In this document: in pieces, positions 34,022-43,010 of the stretch
Numbering within the stretch: position 1 is the first letter of the stretch
Layout: each line of letters opens with the position of its first letter
DNA from: Pseudomonadota bacterium
GTDB taxonomy: Bacteria; Pseudomonadota; Gammaproteobacteria; Burkholderiales; Burkholderiaceae_B
Length of the DNA stretch: 64,000 nucleotides
Assembly: GCA_023440825.1 (NCBI GenBank)
Contig: JAEXRL010000028.1
Span: 1-64,000 of the forward strand
Reading direction: 5' to 3'
The notes under the pieces: generated by a model
Database searches by the model: none
Told to the model about the DNA's origin: nothing
Seen by the model: the letters and a program-made list of their open reading frames with translations, nothing else
Made by a program: the position numbers and the translations under genes

Positions 34022-34834
34022 GTGTTGAAGCGACATAAAATAGCGGTTCTGGGATATGGTGCGATTGCCCAGCAACTACTACAGCAATTGCAGCACTCGG
34101 CAAATGCTCAGACATACGAGTTTGCTGTGTTGTTGCGTCCGGAATCTGCTCGCCGTGCTTTGGTGCCCAAGGGCGTAGTGACCTTGGACTCCCAGCAAGA
34201 CTTGCTGGCTTGGCAAGCAGATCTGGTGGTTGAGGCGGCCGGTCAGCGGGCTGTGCACGAGTATGTGCCCGCTTGTTTACAGGCTGGTTTAACAGTGCTG
34301 ATAAGCTCGATTGGTGCGCTGGCCGACGCGCAACTCTATGCTCATCTGATTGCACAGGCGCAGCAGGGCGGTGGGCGTATCCGTTTACCCAGTGGTGCCA
34401 TTGGTGCTTTGGATTATTTGCGTGCAGCCAGTCGCTTGCCCGGTACGCAGGTGAAGTATGAGTCGCGTAAACCTGTTAAAGCTTGGCAGCAAGAATTACA
34501 GCAGCTAGGCCATCAGCCTGACAGCTTGGATCAGGCCATTACGCTATTTAGTGGCTCTGCGGATGAGGCTGCCCAGCGCTATCCGCAAAATTTGAACGTG
34601 GCTGCTGCCCTGGCACTAGCGGGTGTGGGGATGGAGCAAACCAAGGTAGAAGTGATTGCCGATCCGCAGGTCAGTCAAAATCAGCATATTTTGCACGTGA
34701 GTGGTCCGGCAGGTGAGCTTAGCACGCACATTCGTAATCACCCTTCTCCAGAGAACCCTAAGACATCGATGCTGGTGGCCTACAGTTTATTGGACGCAGT
34801 AGAACGGCAGTTCGATATCGTAGGTTTTGCCTAG
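34022..34834 (+). CDS. nadX: L-aspartate dehydrogenase
   Basis: This ~270-residue protein matches the aspartate dehydrogenase/NadX family: Rossmann motif (IAVLGYGAIAQQLLQQL), RIRLPSGAIGALD in the middle, and YPQNLNVAAALALAG followed by a C-terminal segment ending in SMLVAYSLLDAV. It oxidises aspartate with NAD(P) to iminoaspartate or oxaloacetate plus ammonia, for NAD synthesis or aspartate breakdown. GTG at 34022 and TTG at 34025 are adjacent; AAGGGG at 34013-34018 has the better spacing (6 nt) for TTG. It is about 125 bp downstream of the fused hydro-lyase and ends at a terminator, so it may belong to the same unit. Confidence 0.9.
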   Translation: MLKRHKIAVLGYGAIAQQLLQQLQHSANAQTYEFAVLLRPESARRALVPKGVVTLDSQQDLLAWQADLVVEAAGQRAVHEYVPACLQAGLTVLISSIGALADAQLYAHLIAQAQQGGGRIRLPSGAIGALDYLRAASRLPGTQVKYESRKPVKAWQQELQQLGHQPDSLDQAITLFSGSADEAAQRYPQNLNVAAALALAGVGMEQTKVEVIADPQVSQNQHILHVSGPAGELSTHIRNHPSPENPKTSMLVAYSLLDAVERQFDIVGFA

Positions 34835-34864
34835 TTGGTGCCTTGATTGCTTGGGAACATCTAG

Positions 34865-34901
34865 CAGCCAGCACGTACTGAGTGCTGGGGCTGGCTGTTT
34901 T
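34865..34901 (+). terminator. Intrinsic terminator after nadX
   Basis: CAGCCAG (34865-34871) pairs with CTGGCTG (34891-34897), with an inner CAC/GTG helix, followed by TTTT. A rho-independent terminator for the nadX transcript. Confidence 0.7.
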
Positions 34902-35139
34902 AAGAATGTTCTTAATCCGGTGCTGCGTAGAGCGGATTACTATGGCCGCACAAGCTCGTTATCCGTGTTGTAGCGTAGGCCTGTTAGTGATATTGCATGA
35001 TGACTACTCGCGTTCCCGGTGTACCGGCGGCGGTTTCAGAGATGGCGAATAGTTCTACATGCCTGTAAGCAAAAATACGTGTGCGCCATGCTGTACACCG
35101 TGGCCAGATGGTGTATGGCAAGCTGAGCAATAGCAAACT

Positions 35140-35688
35140 CTAATTTGGGTCGAGCATATCAGCTTGTTCCGCCAGCCAGTCCTTTTGCGTGTACTGATAA
35201 TTGGGGAACATGTCTTGTAGGGTGATCTCGTGACGTAACAGGCGACGCACTTGCTCTACGGCTTTTCTCATTTCAGCGGCGGTGCGGATTTCAAAAGGAG
35301 CCACCAGTCGAACTGATTTACCCCAAGGGGTCAGCCGCGTGTACACACTAGGATGAATGACATAGTCGGCTTGCTGATTAAGCTGTTTTTGTTGCTCGTC
35401 CAGCTTTTTGAGTAAGCTGTCAGTGGCACCGTGTTCGCTGTTTTCAGCGGCCTGATAAGCGGCATCGCGAATTTTCTCACCATATGCATGGCGTGGGTGT
35501 TGCCAGGCAAGATAAATGCGCATACGCCCTTGTATAAATGCAGCGTCATCCCACCAAGACAAACCGTTTGGGTCTACATCGCTATAATCGTAGGGTACAT
35601 AAATACCCTGATAATAGTGGCTGCCAGCTTGAGTGCTGTGATAGTGTCGGGCGCGTTGACGATTGAGTTCTATGTAGCGGTTTTTCAT
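35140..35688 (-). CDS. Conserved-looking hypothetical protein
   Basis: About 182 residues, soluble, no signal peptide. The N-terminal part is rich in Tyr, Arg and His (KNRYIELNRQRARHYHS), the middle contains a Gln/Lys-rich helix (about 95-115) and the C-terminal part is charged and helical. I do not recognise a domain. The ATG at 35688 is preferred; a GTG 36 bp upstream is in frame, and neither has a clear ribosome binding site. It is convergent with nadX and divergent from the transporter gene at 35827. Confidence 0.6.
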   Translation of the reverse strand: MKNRYIELNRQRARHYHSTQAGSHYYQGIYVPYDYSDVDPNGLSWWDDAAFIQGRMRIYLAWQHPRHAYGEKIRDAAYQAAENSEHGATDSLLKKLDEQQKQLNQQADYVIHPSVYTRLTPWGKSVRLVAPFEIRTAAEMRKAVEQVRRLLRHEITLQDMFPNYQYTQKDWLAEQADMLDPN

Positions 35689-35826
35689 GAATACCAGATG
35701 GGTTAAGTAAAGACTCAGGTACACTAGTTTACCGACGAATTTGACGTAGTAGTGGCTACAACCTAGCTTAAGCGTTTAGGCGTATAGTGCTTTTCTATCC
35801 TGATCGTCTCACTCATCGAGGTGCGT

Positions 35827-37296
35827 ATGGCTGTGAATATAGAACCAGTGAAACCCGTTCCTTTTCTGTGTTCTTTAGCCTTGGGCTTGCTCATTTGGTT
35901 TGTAGTACCCGTACCTGAAGGGGTGAGTCCTAATGCCTGGCATTTGCTGGCCTTATTTGTGGCAACGATTGCGGCCATTATCAGCAAGGCCTTGCCTATT
36001 GGTGCCGTGTCAGTCATCGCCATTTCTTTGGTAGCTCTGACTCAGGTGACTCAGCCGGGCAACCCCAAAGCTGCGCTGGCCGATGCCCTAAGTGGTTTTT
36101 CCAATGAGCTGATATGGCTGATAGGCATTTCCATTATGATCTCCCATAGCTTGAATAAAACCGGGTTGGGCGCGCGCATAGGCTATTTTATGATCGCACT
36201 CTTTGGTAAGCGTACCTTAGGTATCGCCTATGCATTGGCGTTTTCCGAAACTGTTCTGGCGCCAGTTACGCCCAGCAATACGGCACGCGGTGGCGGTATT
36301 ATCCATCCTATTATGCGTTCCATTGCGAGCAGTTTCGGTTCTTCTCCCGAGCAGGGTACTAACCATAAAATTGGGCGCTATCTGGCTTTGGTGAACTACA
36401 ACACTAATCCTATTACGTCTGCCATGTTTATTACGGCGACGGCTCCCAATCCTTTGATTGTCAGCTTAATTTACGAGGGTTCGGGTCGGCAACTGAGCTG
36501 GACCATGTGGGCCGTGGCCGCTTTTGTGCCTGCGTTGGCGTCTTTGTTAGTGATGCCTTTACTTATTTATCTGATGTATCCACCTGAAATCAAGCGTACG
36601 CCGGATGCCCCGGGTTTTGCTCGCGAGCAGCTTGCAGGGCTGGGGCCTTTATCGATAGCAGAAAAAGTAACACTAGCCGTATTTGGCCTGCTCTTGTTTT
36701 TATGGGCAGGTGTACCCGCCATGATATGGGGGGATGCGTATGCAGTGAGCCCCACTACCGCAGCCTTGGTGGGCTTATCGGTGTTATTGCTCAGTGGCGT
36801 GTTGAAGTGGGATGAAATACTGGGCAATAAAGGTGCTTGGGACACCATTATGTGGTTTTCTGCCTTAGTGATGATGGCAGGGTTTCTGGGCAAGCTAGGT
36901 TTGGTGCAATGGCTGGCCGATACGGTGGGGAGCCGTATAGACGGGTTAGGGCTAAGCTGGGTGATGGGCATGCTGATTCTGGTGCTGGTGTACGTGTATT
37001 CACATTACTTTTTTGCTAGCACTACGGCTCACATAACGGCGATGTTTGCTGCCTTTTTTACCGCTGGTATTGCCTTGGGGGCGCCGCCTATGCTGTTAGC
37101 CCTGACCTTGGGCTTTTCTTCGTCTTTAATGATGTCTCTTACTCATTATGGTACAGGCACGGCTCCGATTATTTTTGGATCTGCTTACGTCACTTTAGGG
37201 GAGTGGTGGAAGGTTGGCTTTGTCGTCAGCGTGGTGAACCTGATCATTTGGTTTTATCTGGGTGGCTTTTGGTGGAAGCTGCTGGGTTATTGGTAA
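35827..37296 (+). CDS. DASS/SLC13-family anion:Na+ symporter
   Basis: A 489-residue membrane protein with about 12 helices. The two repeated SNT-type substrate/Na+ motifs of the divalent anion:sodium symporter family are visible: VTPSNTARGGGI (near residue 155) and ITATAPNP (near 200), with a C-terminal counterpart around LTHYGTGTAPIIFGSAY. Family members import or exchange C4-dicarboxylates, citrate, tartrate or sulfate; the CitT/DASS branch is the closest by eye. GAGG precedes the ATG at 35827 by 5 nt. It stands alone between divergent and convergent genes of unknown function. Confidence 0.9.
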   Translation: MAVNIEPVKPVPFLCSLALGLLIWFVVPVPEGVSPNAWHLLALFVATIAAIISKALPIGAVSVIAISLVALTQVTQPGNPKAALADALSGFSNELIWLIGISIMISHSLNKTGLGARIGYFMIALFGKRTLGIAYALAFSETVLAPVTPSNTARGGGIIHPIMRSIASSFGSSPEQGTNHKIGRYLALVNYNTNPITSAMFITATAPNPLIVSLIYEGSGRQLSWTMWAVAAFVPALASLLVMPLLIYLMYPPEIKRTPDAPGFAREQLAGLGPLSIAEKVTLAVFGLLLFLWAGVPAMIWGDAYAVSPTTAALVGLSVLLLSGVLKWDEILGNKGAWDTIMWFSALVMMAGFLGKLGLVQWLADTVGSRIDGLGLSWVMGMLILVLVYVYSHYFFASTTAHITAMFAAFFTAGIALGAPPMLLALTLGFSSSLMMSLTHYGTGTAPIIFGSAYVTLGEWWKVGFVVSVVNLIIWFYLGGFWWKLLGYW

Positions 37297-37339
37297 TGCC
37301 GTGCCTGCCTAATGAGCTATTTAGGTGGCTCAGTGGGGC

Positions 37340-37864
37340 TTAGCTGCCTAAGGGTAAGCCACTGATATGTTGTACCGACAGCAATTGCGGTTGATAAAGT
37401 TTGGCCAGATCGTCGGCGTGTTCCAAGCGTGTGAACTCTTGCAGTGGGATGGCAAGGAACTCTTCTTGGCTTTGCTGGTTGGTGCGTACTAGGCCAACCT
37501 CTATCGCTTTCAGGGCACTAATCCAGTACCAAGCCTCACCGTTACTGGTTGGGTCCATGTAGGCATACCAGACTGGCAGGCGGAACAGGCGCTCAAAGCT
37601 GACCGAGCGGCGTAGCTCGTTTTCCAAAGGCAGTGTAAAGACGCCGCCTGACAAAGTATGGTTTTTGGCATCGACGGCCAAGGTACCCAAAGAGGGCATT
37701 AATAGCAGGAAGTCAGGGCGCTTAAGATGACCTGGAAAAAGGTGGGCAAAGGTGTCTTTATTTTGGCAAATACTCACAAAAGGGAGTTGATGCTGTTGAA
37801 ACCAGAGATTTAAAGCCTCTTCACCCTCGGCTCCCCGTGTTGCTTTGTGATCGCAAAAAGACAT
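37340..37864 (-). CDS. PD-(D/E)XK nuclease-like hypothetical protein
   Basis: A 174-residue protein that shows the ordered elements of a PD-(D/E)XK nuclease core: an early acidic helix (GAEGEEALNLWF, E14-E16), then KRPDFLLL (P50-D51) and TLAVDAKNHT (D65-x-K67), with a hydrophobic strand before each acidic residue. This arrangement recalls Holliday-junction-resolvase-like and restriction-type folds. No methyltransferase, helicase or recombination gene is next to it. Assignment rests on motif spacing only. Confidence 0.55.
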   Translation of the reverse strand: MSFCDHKATRGAEGEEALNLWFQQHQLPFVSICQNKDTFAHLFPGHLKRPDFLLLMPSLGTLAVDAKNHTLSGGVFTLPLENELRRSVSFERLFRLPVWYAYMDPTSNGEAWYWISALKAIEVGLVRTNQQSQEEFLAIPLQEFTRLEHADDLAKLYQPQLLSVQHISGLPLGS

Positions 37865-37963
37865 AAGACCTCGTAATCAACGATGAAAAGGCCTAGTAAA
37901 CGTAATTTTTACGTACAGGTCAAGGCAACCGAGGCTGCCTTGAGGCCTTATGGCGTAGTGAGA

Positions 37964-38890
37964 TCAGCGTGTGCTAAGCGCTTGTTGCCAATGCTGCAAT
38001 TGTTGTATTGATACGCCTATGCCACCGCACACAATAATGACGACCTTGCGCGCCTGAGGAAAGTGCTGCTGCACATGAGACAAGCCAGCGATGGAGGCAC
38101 CACATGCGGGCTCAGTAAGCAGGCGATGTGTCTCTAACAGGTCAAAGCAGCCGCTTAATGCATCCGCATCGCTCACCACATGGTTACGTATTGTGTAGCG
38201 GCGATGTAAGTCCATAAGCTGTGCACTCACCTGACGAGCGCCTAGAGAGGTAGCAATGCTGGTAATACCAGGCAGCTCAATCAGGTGGCCGGCTTGTACC
38301 GATTGTGCGAAGGAGTCTGCTCCCTTGGTTTCAAGGCTTAATACCCCTACATCGTGCCAGTTGTTGCGTGCTAGTCCGGCACAGACACCTGCCAGTAAGC
38401 CACCCCCTCCGACAGAGCAAATAATGACATCGGGTTTTTCGCTCTGTTGTTGAAGTTCATCGATCATCGTGGCATGGCCTTCCCACAGCAAAGGATCGTC
38501 AAAGGGATGAATAAAAACAGCCCCGTCTTTAATCAGCGTTTGCGCCAGTGCGTTGGCCTCTTGCCAAGTTTTGCCGTGTACGGTGACGTCTGCATTCAGG
38601 GCGCGAATCAGTTGCTTGGCTTCGTCGGTAGTGGTTTCAGGGACGACGACGGATACGGGTACACCAAGCTGACGTCCTGCGTAGGCGACGGCATAGCCTG
38701 CATTACCTCCAGAGGAGGAAATAAAACGCTTGGCTCCCTGAGCATGGTGAATTTGGCAAGCATGGCCAATGCCACGGATTTTGAAGGAACCGCAAGCCTG
38801 TGTATTTTCAAGTTTCAGGCTTACCTGCAAACCGCTGCGATCTGACAAAGCAGCCGAAGGCATGAGGGGGGTATGAAGATGTAGAGGCAT
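37964..38890 (-). CDS. PLP-dependent L-serine/threonine dehydratase (SDH-like)
   Basis: A 308-residue fold-type II PLP enzyme similar to the mammalian serine dehydratase. Visible are the PLP lysine in GSFKIRGIGH, the substrate loop SSSGGNAGYA, the FDDPLLWEGHA segment, the phosphate-binding CSVGGGGLLAG, and EPACGAS near the C-terminus. It should deaminate a hydroxy-amino acid to a 2-oxo acid and ammonia (serine -> pyruvate). There is no ACT regulatory domain, so it is catabolic. It is the last gene of a minus-strand operon with an aspartoacylase-like hydrolase and an MHS transporter; its start lies 6 bp after the transporter stop. Confidence 0.88.
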   Translation of the reverse strand: MPLHLHTPLMPSAALSDRSGLQVSLKLENTQACGSFKIRGIGHACQIHHAQGAKRFISSSGGNAGYAVAYAGRQLGVPVSVVVPETTTDEAKQLIRALNADVTVHGKTWQEANALAQTLIKDGAVFIHPFDDPLLWEGHATMIDELQQQSEKPDVIICSVGGGGLLAGVCAGLARNNWHDVGVLSLETKGADSFAQSVQAGHLIELPGITSIATSLGARQVSAQLMDLHRRYTIRNHVVSDADALSGCFDLLETHRLLTEPACGASIAGLSHVQQHFPQARKVVIIVCGGIGVSIQQLQHWQQALSTR

Positions 38891-38896
38891 AGTGCT

Positions 38897-40234
38897 TTAG
38901 TACGTGGGAGTAAGTGAGGTATTAGTGCGTTTGGGCAAGATAAAAGCACCGGCAATCGCAATGAGTACGGCAGAACCAAGATACCAGATCGGAGAAAGCG
39001 TACTGCCTGTATAACCAATCAGCCAAGTGGCGATAAAGGGTGCAAAGCCACCAAATAAGGTGACAGCAAAATTATACGCAATGGATATTCCGGTTGAGCG
39101 TATATGGGCTGGAAACAGATTGGCAATAGCACCTCCAGCGGGGCCAGTATACGCGGCCAATATGGCGGCCAGTATGCACTGAACCAGAACCAGAGTTTGT
39201 ACGGATGGCGCGCGCGCCAACCAAGCCATTAATGGATACAGGGCAAGCAGCATAATGATGGCAGAGCATTGGAGCAAACCCCGTGCTCCCTTTCGGTCTG
39301 CTAGGCTGGAGAACAGGGGGACCAGTATCACGGCCACCAGCAAGGCGGCTGAATTGCTTAATAAGGAGGCCGTGCCAGGTAAGCCCAGCTCACGCGTGGC
39401 ATAGGTGGGCATATAAACTAGGAAAAAGTAGGTTCCTACAGTCCAGAGCACAGTAATGCAAAAGCCAGCTAGTGTTTCCCTGGGGTAATGAATGATGGCG
39501 CTCCAGGGGGATGGTGCAGGACTGGATTGACTGGCTGCTTTGCGGGCCGCTAAGGCTAGTTTGAACTCTTCTGGCTCATCGGTATGGCGTCGTATATACC
39601 AGCCTACCGGACCGATCAACAGTCCTAGGGCGAAAGGCACCCGCCAACCCCATGATTCTAAGGCTTCGGTGGGTAGCCAGCCATTGACCGCAGCGCCTAC
39701 CAGTGAGCCGAGTAGCAGGGCGAGTAGTTGGGTTAATTGCTGGAAACTGGCAAATAACATACGATGCTGCTTGGGTGCATGTTCGAGCAAAAAGGCAACG
39801 GCTGTGCCCATTTCGCCCCCAGCGGAAAACCCTTGTATCAGGCGGGCAAGTACGATCAGAGCGGGCGCCCAGATACCAATAGAGGCATAGCTTGGGGTGA
39901 AGGTGATAATGGCCGTACCGACGACCATGGCTGCAATAGTCCAGCTCAAGGCAACACGCCGGCCCTGACGGTCGGCAATGGTGCCCAAGACCAGCGCACC
40001 AACAGGACGCATGGCAAAGCCTACTCCAAAGGTGGCAACGGCCATCAGTAGGGACATCCATTCAGACTCCGCGGGAAAAAACAAACGCGAAATCAGCACT
40101 GAAAAATAGCCGTATAAGGCAAAGTCATACCATTCCAGCATGCAGCCAGCGGTGGCGGCGGCTACTGCTCGTTTAGAACTACTTTTTTTCTGAGGTGCAA
40201 GCTGACCAGAGCCCTGTGGGCTTACTGTGTTCAT
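38897..40234 (-). CDS. MFS transporter, metabolite:H+ symporter (MHS/ProP-like) family
   Basis: A 445-residue, 12-helix transporter. The MHS family features are clear: GCMLEWYDFALYGYFS near the N-terminus, RPVGALVLGTIADRQGRR between TM2 and TM3, and IQGFSAGGEMGTA after TM4. Members import compounds such as proline/betaine, citrate, ketoglutarate or shikimate by proton symport. It sits between the aspartoacylase-like gene and the dehydratase, so it likely imports the substrate of that pathway. Confidence 0.92.
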   Translation of the reverse strand: MNTVSPQGSGQLAPQKKSSSKRAVAAATAGCMLEWYDFALYGYFSVLISRLFFPAESEWMSLLMAVATFGVGFAMRPVGALVLGTIADRQGRRVALSWTIAAMVVGTAIITFTPSYASIGIWAPALIVLARLIQGFSAGGEMGTAVAFLLEHAPKQHRMLFASFQQLTQLLALLLGSLVGAAVNGWLPTEALESWGWRVPFALGLLIGPVGWYIRRHTDEPEEFKLALAARKAASQSSPAPSPWSAIIHYPRETLAGFCITVLWTVGTYFFLVYMPTYATRELGLPGTASLLSNSAALLVAVILVPLFSSLADRKGARGLLQCSAIIMLLALYPLMAWLARAPSVQTLVLVQCILAAILAAYTGPAGGAIANLFPAHIRSTGISIAYNFAVTLFGGFAPFIATWLIGYTGSTLSPIWYLGSAVLIAIAGAFILPKRTNTSLTPTY

Positions 40235-40255
40235 ATGTCTACTCCGGTGTTGTGG

Positions 40256-41353
40256 TTATTGTATTGGTTTGATGCTAGCGACCACGGCACAGGTGTTGCC
40301 GGGTTTTACCACGCCATATTGGCGCGTGGCGTACACGCGCCCTGCGGCTGCAAAATACAGGGCGACGGGTGCTTTCTGGGGCGCAGTCAGAAAATGGATA
40401 TAGCCTGCCAAATCGCCTTTACAGACCTCACTATTGATACTGACCGCAGGCTCAAAAACGCCTTCTTCCGAGGCAATGACATAAGCTTGAGCGCTTTCTA
40501 TGCCGTAGTAATCGTCTGATCTTGCCAAATGATTACCGTCGCCTCGCGCTTCAGGCTGCTGGATAACGCCCCAAAGCGCTAATACCCGTCGTGTTCCTTG
40601 GCGGCACAATTCCAGCGCCTGAGGGTTGACCAGACCACCGCCGGCCATTTCAGTGCTGACACAAGTCAGGCCGGCGTTCATCGCAGCGCTTACGCATAAA
40701 CGTCGATCACCCAGCATGTTCATGACCACGCTCATGGGCGCTCCAAAGGCGCGGGCGCCTTGCAGGCAGCGAGAAAACTGTTCAGGGTCTGCGCTAGGAA
40801 TGACGATGGTGCTTGGCACGATGTTCAGTGAGGAGCCGCCGGAGTGCAAACTGAGAAAAGCGTCGGCACGCGGCAAAAGCTCGTCGTTTACAAACGCAGC
40901 AATTTGCTCGGTAATCGTGCCGGCATGATCCCCCGGGAAAACGCGGTTCATGTTCTTACCATCAATGGGCGAAGTGCGAGAGCCTGCATTAACGGCGGGC
41001 GCGTTAATAGCCGGGATAAAAATTATCCGTCCCCTTACGTGTTCTACGCTTAGTTCGCGCATTAGCTCACCAATGGTAATGGGACCCTCGTACTCGTCTC
41101 CGTGATTACCCCCTTCTAGCAAGACAGTAGGGCCTGGGCCGTGACTAATGACTGCGATGGGGACACGTACTGTGCCCCACGCATCATCATGAGGAGAGTG
41201 AGGGAAATACACAAAGCCGCAATGCTTGCCGGGCTGATCCAGATTAATATCCAGAAAATAAGTGGCTAAATCACCATTAGCGGCTAAGCTATGCTGATCA
41301 GTTATAGATTTGAGTTCAGAGCCAGATGGCTCTTTGCTTGCAGGGTCTTGCAT
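40256..41353 (-). CDS. Succinylglutamate desuccinylase/aspartoacylase-family zinc hydrolase
   Basis: A 365-residue M14-like metallohydrolase. Zinc ligands are visible in EGGNHGDEYEG (HxxE) and in FLSLHSGGSS; an Asn-Arg pair follows in NMNRVFPGD. Family members remove an acyl group from an N-acylated amino acid (N-acetylaspartate, N-succinylglutamate, N-acetyldiaminobutyrate). The ATG at 41353 is chosen because GGAG precedes it at 5 nt; an in-frame ATG at 41371 has no ribosome binding site. It leads the operon with an MHS transporter and a serine-dehydratase-like enzyme, and is divergent from a LysR gene. Substrate unknown. Confidence 0.88.
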   Translation of the reverse strand: MQDPASKEPSGSELKSITDQHSLAANGDLATYFLDINLDQPGKHCGFVYFPHSPHDDAWGTVRVPIAVISHGPGPTVLLEGGNHGDEYEGPITIGELMRELSVEHVRGRIIFIPAINAPAVNAGSRTSPIDGKNMNRVFPGDHAGTITEQIAAFVNDELLPRADAFLSLHSGGSSLNIVPSTIVIPSADPEQFSRCLQGARAFGAPMSVVMNMLGDRRLCVSAAMNAGLTCVSTEMAGGGLVNPQALELCRQGTRRVLALWGVIQQPEARGDGNHLARSDDYYGIESAQAYVIASEEGVFEPAVSINSEVCKGDLAGYIHFLTAPQKAPVALYFAAAGRVYATRQYGVVKPGNTCAVVASIKPIQ

Positions 41354-41430
41354 TGTCGCTCCACTTGTCATTATTTATGCGTCTAATCATAGAGTTAAGC
41401 CAGTTGCCTGCACAAATGCTCAATAAGGAT

Positions 41431-41442
41431 AGTATCTATACT
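41431..41442. promoter_or_regulatory. Small inverted repeat in the lysR/hydrolase intergenic region
   Basis: AGTAT-CT-ATACT, 21 bp upstream of the lysR start and in the divergent promoter region; a possible regulator site or part of the lysR promoter. Confidence 0.35.
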
Positions 41443-41463
41443 TTTAAGGCATAGGAGAGGGGG

Positions 41464-42381
41464 ATGGATCTACGTCAGTTGCGGTATTTTTTAAAAGTAT
41501 GTGAACAAGGCAGTATTGCGGAAGCGGCGCGTAGTTTACATATTGCCCAACCGGCTTTATCACGTCAGATCGCCGCTTTGGAAGAGTCCCTGAAAGCGCG
41601 TTTATTCATACGTTTGCCGCGGGGAGTGGCCTTGACCCGAGCGGGATCGGAGCTGCGCTGGCGAGCGGGTGATATTTTGACCCAGACTCAGGCCTTAGAG
41701 GAGCAGGTGCAAACAGCGGCCCGAGGCACAACCGGTGTATTGCGTATAGGAGTCATGCCAGGCTATAGCTGGTTGCCACAATTGGCCGAGGGGATTGTTG
41801 CTGTGCAGCGAGCCTTTCCGTCGGTAGAGGTCTACGTGGAAACCATGCGTTCTGTTGAGCAGCAAGAGCAGATTCGTGAGCACGATCTGGATCTGGGCAT
41901 TGTGGTGTGGCGCTCGCCCTACGATGCCTCGTATGCAGGTCTGACCTTAATGCACGATGAGCTGGCCGTAGCCATTCCTTCACACTGGCCTCAAGCCACT
42001 AAAGCGGATCCTGTGTGTATGCAAGACTTAGCCAGCTTGCCTTTATTGATGTGTCCGCGGGATAAGTCGCCGGTCACTTATGACACGGTGATCGAGGCCT
42101 GTGTGGCGGCCGGCTTTGACCCCAGACCATTTCGTATCGCTGTGGTAGATGTGGCCACGATGGCGGGGATGGTAGCGGCAGGTTTGGGGTATGCAGTGGT
42201 GCCATTGTCGTTTAGGGAGCAGTGGCAAAGCAAAGTGTGCTTCAGGAAAGTAGAGGGGCTAAATATCCCCTTGAAGTTAGAACTTATATGGCGTGCGCAC
42301 AGTAAAGATCCACTGGTTAAGCACTTTGTGCAGATCATGTCGCAGCGTTTACGCTCCGCCCAGCTAAGCGCTGCGACCTAG
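41464..42381 (+). CDS. LysR-family transcriptional regulator
   Basis: A 305-residue LTTR: MDLRQLRYFLKVCEQGSIAEAA and QPALSRQIAALEESL form the winged helix-turn-helix, followed by an effector-binding domain (LRIGVMPGYSWLPQLAEG...). AGGAG precedes the ATG. Divergent from the hydrolase/transporter/dehydratase operon, which it presumably controls. Confidence 0.92.
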   Translation: MDLRQLRYFLKVCEQGSIAEAARSLHIAQPALSRQIAALEESLKARLFIRLPRGVALTRAGSELRWRAGDILTQTQALEEQVQTAARGTTGVLRIGVMPGYSWLPQLAEGIVAVQRAFPSVEVYVETMRSVEQQEQIREHDLDLGIVVWRSPYDASYAGLTLMHDELAVAIPSHWPQATKADPVCMQDLASLPLLMCPRDKSPVTYDTVIEACVAAGFDPRPFRIAVVDVATMAGMVAAGLGYAVVPLSFREQWQSKVCFRKVEGLNIPLKLELIWRAHSKDPLVKHFVQIMSQRLRSAQLSAAT

Positions 42382-42395
42382 TATTTAAGGTCGCA
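42372..42395. terminator. Hairpin at the end of lysR
   Basis: A perfect 8-bp stem (TGCGACCT / AGGTCGCA) with an 8-nt loop that includes the lysR stop codon. It lies between convergent genes and could terminate both transcripts. Confidence 0.5.
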
Positions 42396-42445
42396 TCACG
42401 TCTTATTCGAGTCTGGGTACGTCTGCCAGCAGACTATTAAGTGTG

Positions 42446-42880
42446 TTACTTATCCGCTTCTCGAGACTGCCAATAACTGTACAAGGAAGTCTCACCGTCT
42501 ACAGTTAAGGGCGTAGACTGAACGGGGTCTAGGTGGGGGGGGACCACAATCGCACGCCATTGTTCTACAGTATAGGCGTAGTAAGCCTGTTTAATCCCGT
42601 ACAAGCCCATCGCAGCTACGCAAAAGGGGCAGGGTTGACCACTGGCGTAGACCACACAGTCGCTTAGATCCGATGTGTCCAGTGCTTTAGCGGCGTGTCG
42701 GATGGCCAAGTATTCGGCATGGGTAGTTGGATCGCCACAGATATGGGCCTCGTTAACGGCTTGGGCGACTATTTCTTGGTCACGTACAACGACTGAACCA
42801 AAAGGACGACCGCCTTCATCTACGTTTTTGTAGGCGAGGTCAAGAGCTGCTTGGATGAAAGGAGTATGTGCGGTAGTCAT
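42446..42880 (-). CDS. Nucleoside/guanine deaminase-like zinc enzyme
   Basis: A 144-residue cytidine-deaminase-fold protein with the zinc/catalytic motif THAEYLAIRHA (HAE) and PCPFCVAAM (PCxxC). The sequence resembles the small GuaD/TadA-like deaminases more than tRNA adenosine deaminase itself. The reaction is removal of ammonia from a purine or pyrimidine. It is a single gene between two LysR genes with a weak ribosome binding site; the substrate is not clear. Confidence 0.85.
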   Translation of the reverse strand: MTTAHTPFIQAALDLAYKNVDEGGRPFGSVVVRDQEIVAQAVNEAHICGDPTTHAEYLAIRHAAKALDTSDLSDCVVYASGQPCPFCVAAMGLYGIKQAYYAYTVEQWRAIVVPPHLDPVQSTPLTVDGETSLYSYWQSREADK

Positions 42881-43010
42881 GAGTAAGTTTGTCTGGCTCC
42901 TTGAGCCTTAAATATTATAAGTTTTGATGGCTGATCATACGGCATAAGCCAGCATTCTGCCAGTAAAGCGCAGGGCAGGGCGTAGGCTCGCGTGTCGTGT
43001 TGCCGGCCGC

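Noticed and set aside
37964..41353. Ectoine/hydroxyectoine catabolic operon
   Set aside because: An aspartoacylase-type deacetylase and a threonine-dehydratase-like protein occur in such operons, but ectoine hydrolase, the aminotransferase and the regulator type are missing, and the dehydratase is closer to serine dehydratase.
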